From Casuarina equisetifolia (Eukaryota > Streptophyta > Magnoliopsida > Fagales > Casuarinaceae), in contig CM052360.1 in NCBI GenBank assembly GCA_028551475.1, positions 2,778,501 to 2,842,500 on the forward strand: a DNA stretch of 64,000 nucleotides. The letters are read 5' to 3'. Numbering within the stretch: position 1 is the stretch's first letter; every line of letters begins with the position of its first letter. A program made the translations under genes and the position numbers. Below are positions 24,706 through 36,739 of this stretch, one piece after another. The notes under the pieces are model-generated. The model saw only the letters and a list, made by a program, of their open reading frames with translations. It was not told where the DNA came from and ran no database searches.

Positions 24706-27700
24706 TTAGACATTGTTATCTTGTCCCTGTAATTCAACTGCAGCCGGGTTGGGCTTGTGCATGTGAGGCATGAAGCTGCAGGCGGCCACGGCCTCTCCAA
24801 CCGTCAGGTAAATCCGTTCTCTACCGATGTTTTCGATGAACTTGGACTTGTCCAGCTTTCTCAATCACCTCGCTTCTTGGATTGGCCAGCACAAGCTGGA
24901 TCGAAAACAACACAATACACCATCGAACAAACAAGGTCAGTTCCAGACTCAGATGAATCTTGGAATTCATCACGAACGGGATGTAAAGGATGTACCTTGA
25001 GACCCTTTCTGTCGACGTTCTTCTTAACCTCTTCAAGCATGCTGATTCCACTCGAATCAATGCTACTAACAGCTGCGAGATGGAGCACTCTTAGCCGTAA
25101 GGATTTTGGTTTGTTCTTAGTTATTAGTTTAAGACAATGTTTGTGATTGATTGCTTACCGCTAAGGTCTAGTATAAAATGCTGTAAGCTGGTTTCTCCTG
25201 AAGATTTTAGTTTGTCTTCCTTCTCGTAGATCCATCTTGAGATCCTGAGAGCAAGTTTAGCAACCAAGTAAATATTTTGTCATGTCCACTCTCAGCATCA
25301 AAACTGATTGTGTGTGTGTTTATATGGACCTTTCTCTCAAGTAGTTTGCATTGGAAAAGTAGATGGGGGCGTCGATTTGCAGAATGAGAACTCCGGGAAC
25401 GGTGTTGGCCATTGGATATTGATCTATGCTTCTGTAAAACATGGAGTTGGGGATGTTGCCGAGGACAAGAGTTTGTGGCCTTGCTACAAAGAGTAGAAGC
25501 CTTAGCAACGATAGAGAAATCTGCATACACACGTAAATTCCTGTGAGCAAATTTCAGGCAGCGAAAACACAAAGTTTTTTCTGCATAATGATGCTCGCGA
25601 GGATGCTTACCGCCATGATTAAGCCAACCTCGATATTTCCAAACACTACACCGATGTAAGCAGCCATGCAGACCACAAAATCAAACTTGTCGATCTTCCA
25701 GAGGTGGATGGCAGCTTCGTAGTCAATAAGACCGATCATTGCAGCGATGATTATAGCTGAGTGCACCACGAGAGGTGTGTAGTAGAACAACGGTGTTAGG
25801 AACAATAATGTGAACATCACCGCTATAGCCATGACAATGTTGGACATCGCCGTCTTGCACCCGGCATTGTAATTCACCGCACTCCGTGAAAATGGTCCTG
25901 CAAGGGCATAATACTGTTAAAGATCGGTATAAATAAGTATAGAATGAAAAGATTTCTTAGCATATACTAGATGAAAGAAATCATGAATTGAACATCGTTC
26001 AACAACATCTGTTCCAGAAACCCAAAGTCCAGTGGCCCACCACAAACCAAATATAGGTTTTTGCGTCGGAACAAGTACCTGATGTTAAATAGCATGAAGT
26101 GCAGGAGCCGGCAACGTTCATCATTCCAAAAGCAATCATCTCTTTGTTTCCATCGGTGTGGTAGTTCCTAAAGGTGGCGAAACTTCTCCCCACTGCCACT
26201 CCTTCCTGTTTCACCCACCACTCTATTTTAGCATTGATCCCGTGAAGTATAACCGTTATCTGTAATCCTCTGCAATACTCTTTATCTGTAGTTGGCCGCT
26301 TGGCACTTCCACTTTATCACAAAATGTGACTACCAAGTGCCATTAGGAATAGTGTTTTATCCCACACGTCGGTTGACCCCACAGGTCTTATGGGTCGACA
26401 AACCTCACACAGCAAGGAATTTTTGAACACATGCATTGTGGATTCCATCATTAAATATACTGTCAGAAATTTAAGTCTATTACACTAGAATAGTGTGAAC
26501 AGATAGTAGTCCAATAGTTAATTGTTGTCTGTTTAGGATATAGGCCATGAATTCGACATTTCCTTACCTCCAAACCCCACTTTACCAAATAAACGGAAAT
26601 ATTAGGAAGTTTTAGGTTGAGGTCGGAGGACTTACAGCAAGGGCGATGACGCCGGTGATGAGCCCGGTTTTGATTGCTGCCATCAGATACGGCGACCCGA
26701 AAGCTAACTCCGTTACAGAAAGTGGGTTTATGCCTTTTTTGAGGGGGCCAATCTGGAGGAAGAAACAAACAAGTGTTGAATATGCAACACCCTGTCAGAA
26801 ATCTGTCCGAACACCTTTCAAAACATGGATAGTTGAGTTTGATCTGTGTTTCTGTCCTGAGGTATGTAGAATTGATATTTTAATAACAAGGAATATTTGA
26901 CTGTCGTGGTCCTATCTACTTTCAGGTTCAACGCAAAGTTAAAAAAATGGTCCTAAATATTCCTATTGGTTTCCTTGCTGGATGGCACAGAAAGATGTGA
27001 AGGAGAAAAGTTTACCACGTAAACACCGTGTTTTTCACCGTTGGTCAAAAAGACGAGTAGGCTTCCAAGAATTACTGAAATCAGGGGCGCCATCGTGTTA
27101 ATCCAGAAGAAGGCTGTTCTTTTCTTGCTCTAGTGGTCAGCACATGGAAGATTACAAAAATGAATAAAGAAATGAAAAGGGATGTAAATAAGACAAACGT
27201 AAATAATCTCAACGAAAAGGGATGTAGCGTTATTAAAGAAATTAATACATAGATGTTTCATTTTTTTTTTTTAGATTGTTAAGTTGAAGTCCATAAATGA
27301 ATTTTGCGTTGAATCGCCAAGTTATACCATTGTATAAAAAATAATTACTATCGGATAGAACAACAATTGTATCTACACGTAAGTGAATGTTCAGCATTTA
27401 CATGTAAAAAAATCCCAGGTAAGTGAGCCATTACAGGGGTGAAGTAATTGTTGTTGGTGTTGAAGATGTTGTATTGTTGTCTTTGATATCGACAAGTGGG
27501 TAAATGACATGAAAGTTTTACTAGTAATGGTTAATTCTTTTACAAACTTTGAACACCTTCAAAACTATGGCATCAAAAGCTTGAAAAAGAACGTAAAGAC
27601 GACTACTACTACTTACAAAGTATTTTGTGACGAAGAGGAAGAAAAGGAAGCAGCAGCCTAAGACACCACTTTCCCATCTCCACTGCAACAAACATCGTTC

Positions 27701-28730
27701 AAGAAAGTTTTATTAAGGAATGAGGACCAAAGATAGGAAAATGAAAACTAGCCATAAGAAAAGAGAAAATTTTCTTTTATCTTTTTGTTTCCTTTGTTTA
27801 ATAAAGGAGATTTGGGAATACGAGGTATTGACTGGTGGACCTGGTGTACTTGATTAAATACTGAGCTCATGACCGAGGCAAGATCAGTCTCGTGAGTGAA
27901 ATGAACTAGCCCGAGAATCCCCTTGAGCTGCTGGAGACAAACGACAGTGGCTGCTCCCCCCATGAAACCCACTATCGTTGCATGTGACAGAAAGTCCACG
28001 ATTAAACCAAGTCTGCAATTTCGAGTTACGAAATCGTTGTCAAGATCTACCATTTATACTTTAGCTATGCCCTAAAAACATAATGCAACAAGGACAAAGG
28101 TGGCCTATAGGGAGCGGCAGCAGACCTTAGGAAACCAAGAGCCGCTTGAAAGACCCCGGCGGTGAACGTAGCCATGATAACCAGCTGAAAATACAGTTTC
28201 GGGTTTTCAGTAGGGCTAACTTCCTTCCCCAGCATGGAAGATATGAGAAGCGATGGAACAGCGACGGTACCCACAGCCAAATCCTTAGAGGTCCCCAACA
28301 TTGCATACACTAACGGCGGAACAAAGCTGGAATCTAAATTTTCACCTGATTTTTAGTAAAAACAGGTTCAAAGTAAGCATATTTAACCATTGTTATCAAC
28401 TCCCCATACACTTACATAATCCGATAATCGGTGGCAAACTGGCCAGTTTAGCGTAGCTTATCCCTCGAGGGACAGCCGGACTGGCGATAGTGATTCCGGC
28501 AATGACATCGCCTTGAAAAACTGGAAAGAGTAGCGAGGAGCCCATTCGAGGATTGGCACGAAGTACTGCAGGCCGCGTACGAACTTCCTCCAGAGGGGCT
28601 GGTTCCTGAACTGCCGCAAAGGGTCATCGGGAAAGAAAGTCTCCTTGAGAGACGATCCCAAGGACTGCAGCAGTGGTTTCGATGGAGGAATGGCAACACG
28701 GTGCGGGCATTCAGAGTCCGCGTTCCCCAT
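24706..28730 (-). pseudogene. SULTR3: Group 3 sulfate transporter, copy 3, two frameshifts
   Basis: Same 12-exon structure as its neighbours: 28730-28416, 28333-28126, 28012-27841, 27682-27617, 27129-27016, 26752-26636, 26205-26079, 25897-25611, 25520-25330, 25244-25159, 25072-24996 and 24895-24706. Exon 1 lacks one G near 28510 (CATCGCC where copy 4 has CATCGGCC), which shifts the frame after the residues FQFFKA. Exon 12 has one extra T near 24857 (CAGCTTTCTC where copies 1, 2 and 4 have CAGCTTCT), which would replace the last part of the STAS domain with a short wrong tail ending in HRKHR. The two shifts lie at opposite ends of the gene and do not rescue each other. Exons 2-11 remain open. 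The TATA-like box is also altered. Copy 3 is closest to copy 2 (both have EKHGVYV at the end of exon 5). Confidence 0.85.
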
Positions 28731-28826
28731 TGAAATTAGCGCAGAAGAAGCAGTGGATAACGTGGGATATCTACGAGATTTCTCTAGGACTGGTGGGCTA
28801 TGGCACACAAAGCCATTGAGGTCGGG

Positions 28827-28835
28827 TCTTTAAAG
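28827..28835 (-). promoter_or_regulatory. Altered TATA-like box of copy 3
   Basis: The minus strand reads CTTTAAAGA where copies 2 and 4 read CTTTAAATA at the same distance (97-99 bp) from the ATG. The change fits relaxed constraint on a frameshifted gene but is only one base. Confidence 0.4.
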
Positions 28836-29256
28836 AGGTGAGAGTATGGGGGCGTCTCCTAGTGCGCCAGTGGACCTAAACATTGAACCCGACGTTGTGT
28901 CGTTTTGCTTGGTTTCTAGTTGGGTCGGCTTCGTGCACTCACCTGCCTAGCTAAGTGGGTGGCAGCACTGCATGTGTAGGACAGTGAAGATGGGGCGGGG
29001 TTTAGGGAACATATCACGATCGGAGAAAGCTGTAATGATCACTTTTGATGGTTAGATGAGTTAAATTATAGGCTGTTTTCTACTTAAGGGACATCTGACC
29101 CGCAACTTCTTATAAATAGGGGGAAACTAGCTGTTCAGGGATTTTTAATTACGAAGAGATAGGAGTAAACTCTACCAACTGATGTTTGATGTCGGTATCT
29201 CAAGGAATGACCGAGAAGAGGGGAACGACATAATCTCCCACACATGGCGGGGATAC

Positions 29257-29278
29257 TATTATTATTATTATTATTATT
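29257..29278. repeat. ATT trinucleotide microsatellite
   Basis: About seven ATT units in the upstream flank of copy 3. Confidence 0.8.
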
Positions 29279-29524
29279 TTAGGTGAAGTGATAAATTGTA
29301 TTAATAAAAATTTAAATATAAAAGCACATAGACATACTATTTGTTTTCCTTTAAATTTTTTATTTTTTATTTTTTGTCTAGGAAAATTATCTATCTTAAC
29401 CTTTTTATTTATTTATATAAATGAGGTATGATAAATGGGTATTGAACTTGAGACTTCCCATTGTTAATAACTTTATTGAATAACTAGCAAATTGATATCT
29501 ATCCTTAAGAGATCAAGTTTAATT

Positions 29525-30122
29525 GATAAAATTAGAATATGAGAGTAATATCAACAAACAAAACTTCATTGATTTAGTTATTTATAGGAATAGATTTTTA
29601 TAACAGAAATAATATCTCGTCGGCTCTCTTTAATTAATTTATACTGTAATTTCTATGGGATTCACGTTGAAAACAAGTCCTAACTCTTTTTTTAGAATAT
29701 TTTTGGACATTGCAAATTTGGCAAAGTATCATTGCACAACATGGCATTCACTGGATTATTAGCAATTCAAACTCTAAATTATAATAAATAATGGAAGCAA
29801 CAAAAAGAAAAAATTTAGCTATAAAGCTTCTTAATTTTTTTAGCATCTATCTATTACATATGGTCTAAGTATAATCATAGATAATTCTAAAATAAGACTG
29901 TTAATATACCGATCTTATTGGCAAGAATTAAGTAAGTAATACATAGGAATATATTTTTGTTTAGGAATATATAAACCTTTTTAAGTAAATGTTTTATTAT
30001 ACAATAGTTAGAAGTTTCCAACCTAATTTCTTTCATTCTTAAATGAGTTTGTAATACTAAGTATAGCCTTATGTTTTTATTTTCTTATTGGTATAAATAA
30101 GCTCACATATTCATAAATGTGG
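29525..30122. mobile_element. Retroposon-like repeat X3
   Basis: Positional counterpart of X1 in the next spacer. It shares phrases such as AAACTTCATTGATTTAG and TAAGCTCACATATTCATAAA with the family. Edges are approximate and no target duplication was identified. Confidence 0.5.
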
Positions 30123-30996
30123 GTTGGCAAATTAACATTCTTCCTCATCATCCAAGGTTGACAAATTGAGGTCAAATCATTTTCTTCATCATATGATGCC
30201 ATGCTTGGGCCTTTGCAGCCCACATGGCCAACTAGGCTTTATATTGGGAAGTTTTGCCTTGAGACGAGGATCTAGAGTTAATTTTGTCTTCACTAACAAA
30301 GATGAGCAATCCTCTAAAATGGATATTTCCTTTACCAAATTGGTTTCTTTTTTTTTTTTTTTGCCTCAGTTCTATCCCTCCTCTTTCAATGTGTGAACAA
30401 GCTTGTAACTATTAGCCAAATTTCAAAGAGTACCTATCCATTGAGTGTCATGATCATTTTGCTTTTCTTTTCTGATGGCATATTGCTAAAGAAAAATACA
30501 ATATTTTAGATTTTAGTGAATTAAGCATTAGCCTTACATAAATATACGTTATATCATTGTACTTATTTAGGTGTCTATTTTTCATATGTAAGGAGTGGTC
30601 ATGTAAAGAATTCTAAGATTAATTTTGTATAAATAGCAGTAACAAAACACATTGTAAAGCATAGCAGATTCACTACAATTGAATTTCCCTAACTTGTTGG
30701 CTTTCTCTTTCCCTTAATTTTGTGACATCTATCTTGGAGACAAAGCATTAGATCTTCATTATAGCTGGAGACATTACATGGAGAAGAGCTCCCGTCGAGA
30801 TGCTTGCCTAAGAAATTCTGAGGGCTACATCGATATTCCATTTCCATATAGAACACACAAGAACTTATAGTTACTCGGAAAAAAATAAGACTTCCATCTG
30901 CCTCGGCCAACGTTTCTTCATTGGTCGAAAGAGTTGCCTGGTGTTTAAGGCTGCAATACATTTAGTATCAATACTCTGATTCTGGTTGATCACAGC

Positions 30997-33900
30997 TTAG
31001 ACATTGTTATCTTGTCCCTGTAACTCAACTGCAGCCGCGTTGGGCTTGTGCATGTGAAGCATGAAGTTGCAGGCGGCCACAGCCTCTCCCACCGTCAGAT
31101 AAATCCATTCTTGACCGATGTTTTCGATGAACTTGGACTTGTCCAGCTTCTTAATGACCTCGCTTTTTGGATTTGCCAGCACGAGCTGAATCGAAAAGAA
31201 CACAATACATCGTCGAACAAACAAGGTAAGTTCCAGACTCAAATAAATCTTGGAATTCGTCACGAAAGGGTTGAAAAGGATGTACCTTGAGACCCTTTCC
31301 GTCGACGTTCTTCTTAACCTCTTCAATCATGCTGATTCCACTCGAATCAATGCTACTAACAGCTGCGATATGAAGCACTCTTAGCCATAAGGATTTTGGT
31401 TCGTTCTTAGTTATTAGTTTAAGACACTGTTTGTGATTGATTGCTTACCGCTAAGGTCTAGTATAACGTACTGTAAGCCAGCTTCTCCTGAAGATTTTAA
31501 TTTGTCTTCCTTCTCGTAGATCCATCTCGAGATCCTGAGAGCAAGTTTAGCAACCACGTAAGTATTTTGTCATGCCCACTCGCAGAATCAAAACTGATTG
31601 TGTATTTGTTTATATGGACCTTTCTCTCAAATAGTTTGCATTGGAAAAGTAGATTGGAGCGTCGATTTGCAGAATGAGAACTCCAGGAATGGTGTTAGCC
31701 ATTGGATATTGATCTATGCTTCTGTAGAACATGGAGTTGGGGATGTTGCCGAGGACAAGAGTCCGTGGCCTTGCTACAAAGAGTAGCACCCTTAACAACG
31801 ACAACGAAACCTGCGTACACACGTAAAAATCCTAAAAGCAAACTTCAGGCAGCGCAAACACTTAGTTTTTCCGCACAATGATGCTCCTGAGGGTACTTAC
31901 CGCCATGACTAAGCCAACCTCGATATTGCCAAACACTACACCGATGTAAGCAGCCATGCAGACCACAAAATCAAACTTGTCGATCTTCCAGAGGTGGATG
32001 GCAGCTTCGTAGTCAATAAGACCGATCATTGCAGCGATGATTATAGCAGAAAGCACCACGAGGGGTGTGTAATAGAACAACGGAGTAAGGAACAATAATG
32101 TTAACATCACCGCTATAGCCATGACAATGTTGGACACTGCTGTCTTGCACCCGGCATTGAAATTCACCGCACTCCGTGAAAATGGTCCTGCAATAGCATA
32201 ATATTGTTAAAGATTGGCATAAATTAGTTTAGAATGAAAAGATTTCTTAACATTACTAGGTGAAAGAAATCATAAATTGAACATGGTTCAACAATATCTG
32301 TTCCAGAAACCCAAGTCCAGTGGCCCAGCACGAACCAAACAAAGGTTTTTGCGTCGGAAAGATACCTGCTGTCAAATAGCATGAAGTGCAAGAGCCGGCA
32401 ATGTTCATCATTCCAAAAGCGATCATCTCTTTGTTGCCATCGATGTGGTAGTTTTTAAATATGGCGAAACTTCTCCCCACTGCCACTCCTTCCTGTTTCA
32501 CCCACCACTCTATTTTATCATTGACCGTGGAATATAACCTTCACCATATGTGTCTACACACTGCAATACTCTTTATACTCTTTATCTTTAGTTGGCCGCT
32601 CGGCACTTTCACTTTATCACAAAAAGTGAATAGCAAGTGCCATTAGTGGCAGTGTCTTTATCCCATACACCGGTTGATCCCATTGGTCTTATGGGTCAAC
32701 AAAGCTCACACGGCATGAGATTTTTAGACACATGCAATTTGGATCCCATCATTCGATATTATTAAAAATCCATATCCATAAACATTAAACATTAGAATAT
32801 TATGTTTGTGTAGCCCAGGCCTACTATAGTGCTAGGTTGAGGCCGGAGGACTTACAGCAAGGGCGATGACACCGGTGATGATTCCGGTTTTGATTGCCGC
32901 CATCAGATGCGGCGACCCGAAAGCTAACTCCGATACGGAAAGTGGGTTTATGCCTTTCTTGAGGTGGCCAATCTGAAGGAAAAAAACAAATAAGTGTTGA
33001 ATATGCAACGCCCGGTCAGAGATATGTCTGAATGCCTTTGAAAACAGAGAACAAATTATTTACTGGTTAGAATCAGGAAAGTAATATGTGGGAAAGCATC
33101 CTATTTAAGAATATTAAATTCTTTTATATGAATATTTTATTATATTATAGTTAAAAATTTTAAATTTAATTTCTCTTAGATAAATTATAATGTTGAAATA
33201 TATTTCTAAAATTATGTATTATTTTATTTTTCAATAAATAAATTTACATATTTATAAATAAAAAATAAAATAAAAATAGAACAAATGATTTTCATCTGCA
33301 GGTTTCTATCCTGAGGTACTTAGAATTGGTATTTTACTCTACCAAAGGATACTTTTATGTCGTTCTCCGCTCTACTATAAGTTTCAACCCGAAGTTGAAA
33401 AAGTGGTCGAAAATATTCGTAGTGGTTTGCTTGCTGGATGGCACACAGAGCAGTGAAGGAGAAAAGCTTACCACTTGAACATCGTGTTTTTCTGCGTGGG
33501 TCACAAACACGAGGAGGCTTCCTAGAATTAGTGATATCAAGGGCGCCATCGCGTTAATCCAGAAGAAGGCTTTCCTTTTCTTGCTCTAGTAATCATCAAA
33601 TGGAAAAGATAACGAAAATTAATAAAGAAATGAGGAAATTAAACATAGATGTTTCATTTTATTTTTTTCGTTTCTTATTATTGGTGCGAACAGGAGCGTC
33701 AGGTTTTTTTTTAGGGCTGATCACTTGACACCTTTGCAAAACCTAATATTTGGAATGTTATAACTTAAAGGCATTCGCTAAATCAAGTATGTTGCTAACA
33801 ATGATCACTTTAGCATTTGCATATAAAGGGATGTCAGCTAAATGTGGTATTACATGGGTGTCTCTTTTCGGGTAGGTTGCGATATTATTCTTTCTGGTAA

Positions 33901-35202
33901 AGAAAAAACCTTTTCATCGGAAGTGTGATTATGATTGTTGTTGGTGTTGTAGATGTTGTATTGTTGTCTTTGATATCAACAAGTGGGTAAATGACGCGAA
34001 AGTTTCACTAGCAATGGTTAATTCTTTCACAAACTTTGACATCTTCAAAACCATGCCACCAAAAGCTTCATAAAGAACGTAAACGAGACTGCTGCTACTA
34101 CTACTTACAAAGTATCTTGTAACGAAGAGGAAGAAAATGAAACAGCAGCCTAACACAACACTTTCCCATCTCCACTGCAACAACCATCATTAAGGAAAAT
34201 TTCAGTTGGGAAAAAGGATCACAGATAGGAGGTATTAAGCTCAGGACTTGAATGGTTAGTAGCCACCTACTATATTATTGGCATGTTGAGAATAGAAAAA
34301 AGGAAGTTACCTGGTGTACTTGGGTAAATACTGAGCGCATGACTGAGACGAGATCAGTCTCGTGAGTGAAACGAACCAGCCCGAGAATTCCCTTTAGCTG
34401 CTGGAGACAAACGACAGTGGCTGCTCCACCCATGAAACCCACTATCGTAGCATGTGACAGAAAGTCCACGATTAAACCGAGTCTGCAATTTCAAATCACG
34501 AAATCTTTGTCAAGATCTACCCATTTAGACTTTAGCTATGCCCTAAAAACACAATGCAACAAAGACAAAGGTGACCGATAGAGAGCGGCAGCAGACCTTA
34601 GGAAACCGAGAGCAGCTTGAAAGACTCCGGCGAAAAACGTAGCCGTGATAGCCAACTGAAAATACAGTTTCGGGTTCTCAGTAGGGCTAACTTCCTTCCC
34701 CAGCATGGAAGATATGAGAAGCGACGCAACAGCGACGGGACCCACAGCCAAATCCTTGGAGGTCCCGAACATGGCATACACCACCGGCGGAACAAAGCTG
34801 GAATCTACATTTTTCGCCTCATTTTTTAGCAAAAACAGGTTCAAACTAAGCATGTTTAACCATTGTTATCAACTTGAGACACTTACATAATCCGATTATC
34901 GGCGGCAAGTTTGCCAGCTTAGCGTAGCTTATCCCTTGAGGGACTGCCAGACTGGCGATAGTGATTCCGGCAATAACATCGGCCTTGAAAAACTGGAAAG
35001 AATAGCGAGGAGCCCATTCGAGTATCGGCACGAAGTATTGTAGGCCGAGCACGAACTTCCTCGACAGGGGCTGGTTCCTGAACTGCCCTAAAGGGTCATC
35101 AGGAAAGAAAGTCTCCTTGAGAGAGGACCCTATGGACTGGAGCAACGGTTTCGATGGAGGAATGGCAACACGGTGCGGGCATTCATAGTCCGCGTTCCCC
35201 AT
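30997..35202 (-). CDS. SULTR3: Group 3 sulfate transporter, copy 4, intact
   Basis: Predicted 649-aa SulP/SLC26 sulfate symporter, SULTR3;1/3;2-like. Exons on the minus strand: 35202-34887, 34804-34597, 34482-34311, 34174-34109, 33585-33472, 32972-32856, 32492-32366, 32187-31901, 31810-31620, 31534-31449, 31362-31286 and 31185-30997. All frames are open and phases agree with copies 1-3. The membrane domain fills about residues 75-500 and the STAS domain about 510-630, with IDSSG at 566-570. Its exon 3 donor is the strong GTAACT, unlike copies 2 and 3. Local changes include WESVVLG for WESGVLG in exon 4 and LTAGPFS for LTSGPFS. The intron between exons 5 and 6 carries a 221-bp retroposon insertion. 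By splice sites and promoter this is the copy most likely to be functional. It has block D upstream, as copy 1 does. Confidence 0.9.
33057..33277 (+). mobile_element. Truncated retroposon X4 in an intron of copy 4, 9-bp target duplication
   Basis: AGAACAAAT occurs at 33048-33056 and 33278-33286, on either side of 221 bp of AT-rich sequence ending in AAAATAAAATAAAAAT. The insert matches only the 3' third of X2 (about 24045-24245). The same intron in copies 1-3 lacks it. This is a 5'-truncated, target-primed insertion that came after the array formed. Confidence 0.75.
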
Positions 35203-35298
35203 TGAGTTAGCGAAGAAGAAGCAGTGGATAACGTGGGATATCTACGTTAGATTTCTCTAGGATTGGTAGGCTATGGCACACAAAGCCATGGAGGTCGG

Positions 35299-35307
35299 TA
35301 TTTAAAG
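35299..35307 (-). promoter_or_regulatory. TATA-like box of sulfate transporter copy 4
   Basis: The minus strand reads CTTTAAATA, 97 bp upstream of the ATG and identical to copy 2. Further upstream (about 35370-35395) the plus strand carries GGTCAA and TTGACC close together, which are W-box-like cores also seen in part near the other copies. Confidence 0.5.
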
Positions 35308-36739
35308 AGGGGAGAGTATGAGGGGGAATCCCAGTGCTCCAGTGGACCAAAACGTGGAATATACAAGTGGCAGTTGGTCAACCCATTGACCCCCGATGTT
35401 GTGTCGTTTTGCCTGATTGCTAGTTGGGTAGGCGTGGTGCAGTCACCTGCCTAACTAGATATTAGAGGGTGGCAGCACTGCTTGTGTAGGAGAGTGAAGA
35501 TGGGGCGGGGTATAGGGAACATATCACCATCGGAGATAGTTGTAATGAGCAGCACTTTTGATGGTAAGGGAAGTTAAATTAAAGGCTGCTTTCTAATTAA
35601 GGGTCATATGGGCCACAACTTACTGGTAAGAAGTGGAAAACTAGCTGTTCAAGGATTTTTAACTATGAAGAGATCGTACCAAACCATACCAACCGATGTT
35701 GGTATCTCAGGGAATGATCTAGAAGGGGGGTAATATAACCTTCCACTCATGGTGGGGTTACTATTTGTTTTCTTTTAGATTCTACATATTTTGTCTAGGA
35801 AAATCAATTATCTCAACCTTTTTTTATTTATATAAATGAGGTATACTAAATAAGTATTGAACCTAAGACTTCCTAAATAAAGGAGATCTCAAGTTGCTAA
35901 TAGCTTCATCGGGTAACTAGTGAATTGATATCTATTGAAATGTGTTTGCAATACCTTTTGGGAGTTACGGTATTTTACATTTTTTTTTCTAATTCCGATT
36001 CTTTTGTGTTGTCCATCTTGTCCATTGTACTATGACGGTGTTGAAAATACTTCCATCTTTTCTAAATCTTAATTGAAACCTTCTTTATATAAAAGAAAAA
36101 CTCATTATTTGTTAAATTAATCTACAATTGTGAATAGTTATATGTATTGACTAAAAAGTTGTGGTGGTCCAAATAGGCATTCCTCCTCATCCTTCAAAAA
36201 GGAATGTTGACCAAATTCAATGGTAATTAGAGGGAAACTCTCACTTCTCTTTCTGTCTTTGGATTGCCTATTTTTTATATGCACCTTTATGTGATGGACC
36301 TTGTACACTTTGTATATCATAATTGGTGGACTTTCTTCAAAAAGGTTTGGGTGTGATTTCCTCACTATCTTCAACTTTATGTTACTCTCTTTATTATTTT
36401 AAAAAATTTAATTTTTATGTAAAAATTGATTAAAGAGTATAATAATTTTTTCTTTTAAAAAAAAAAATTAAATAGGATTTAAGTAATGCAAAACTTATGT
36501 CAAAAAGAGTAGCTTACCCTTAAAGTTAGAGTAAAGACATCCCTGCAAACTTGCCGTTGTGTGCTAGTGTTTTTCCATATTAGTCATAATACATTTTCTT
36601 ATCTTGAATGTGGAAAAATACTTTCACAAAGGTATTTAACTATGAATAAAGAATATAAATTTTAAACTTAAATTATAATATTATTAGAAAATTCATTCTT
36701 ATTAAAAATGATGTAAGAATAAAAAATTGTTCTAACTTG

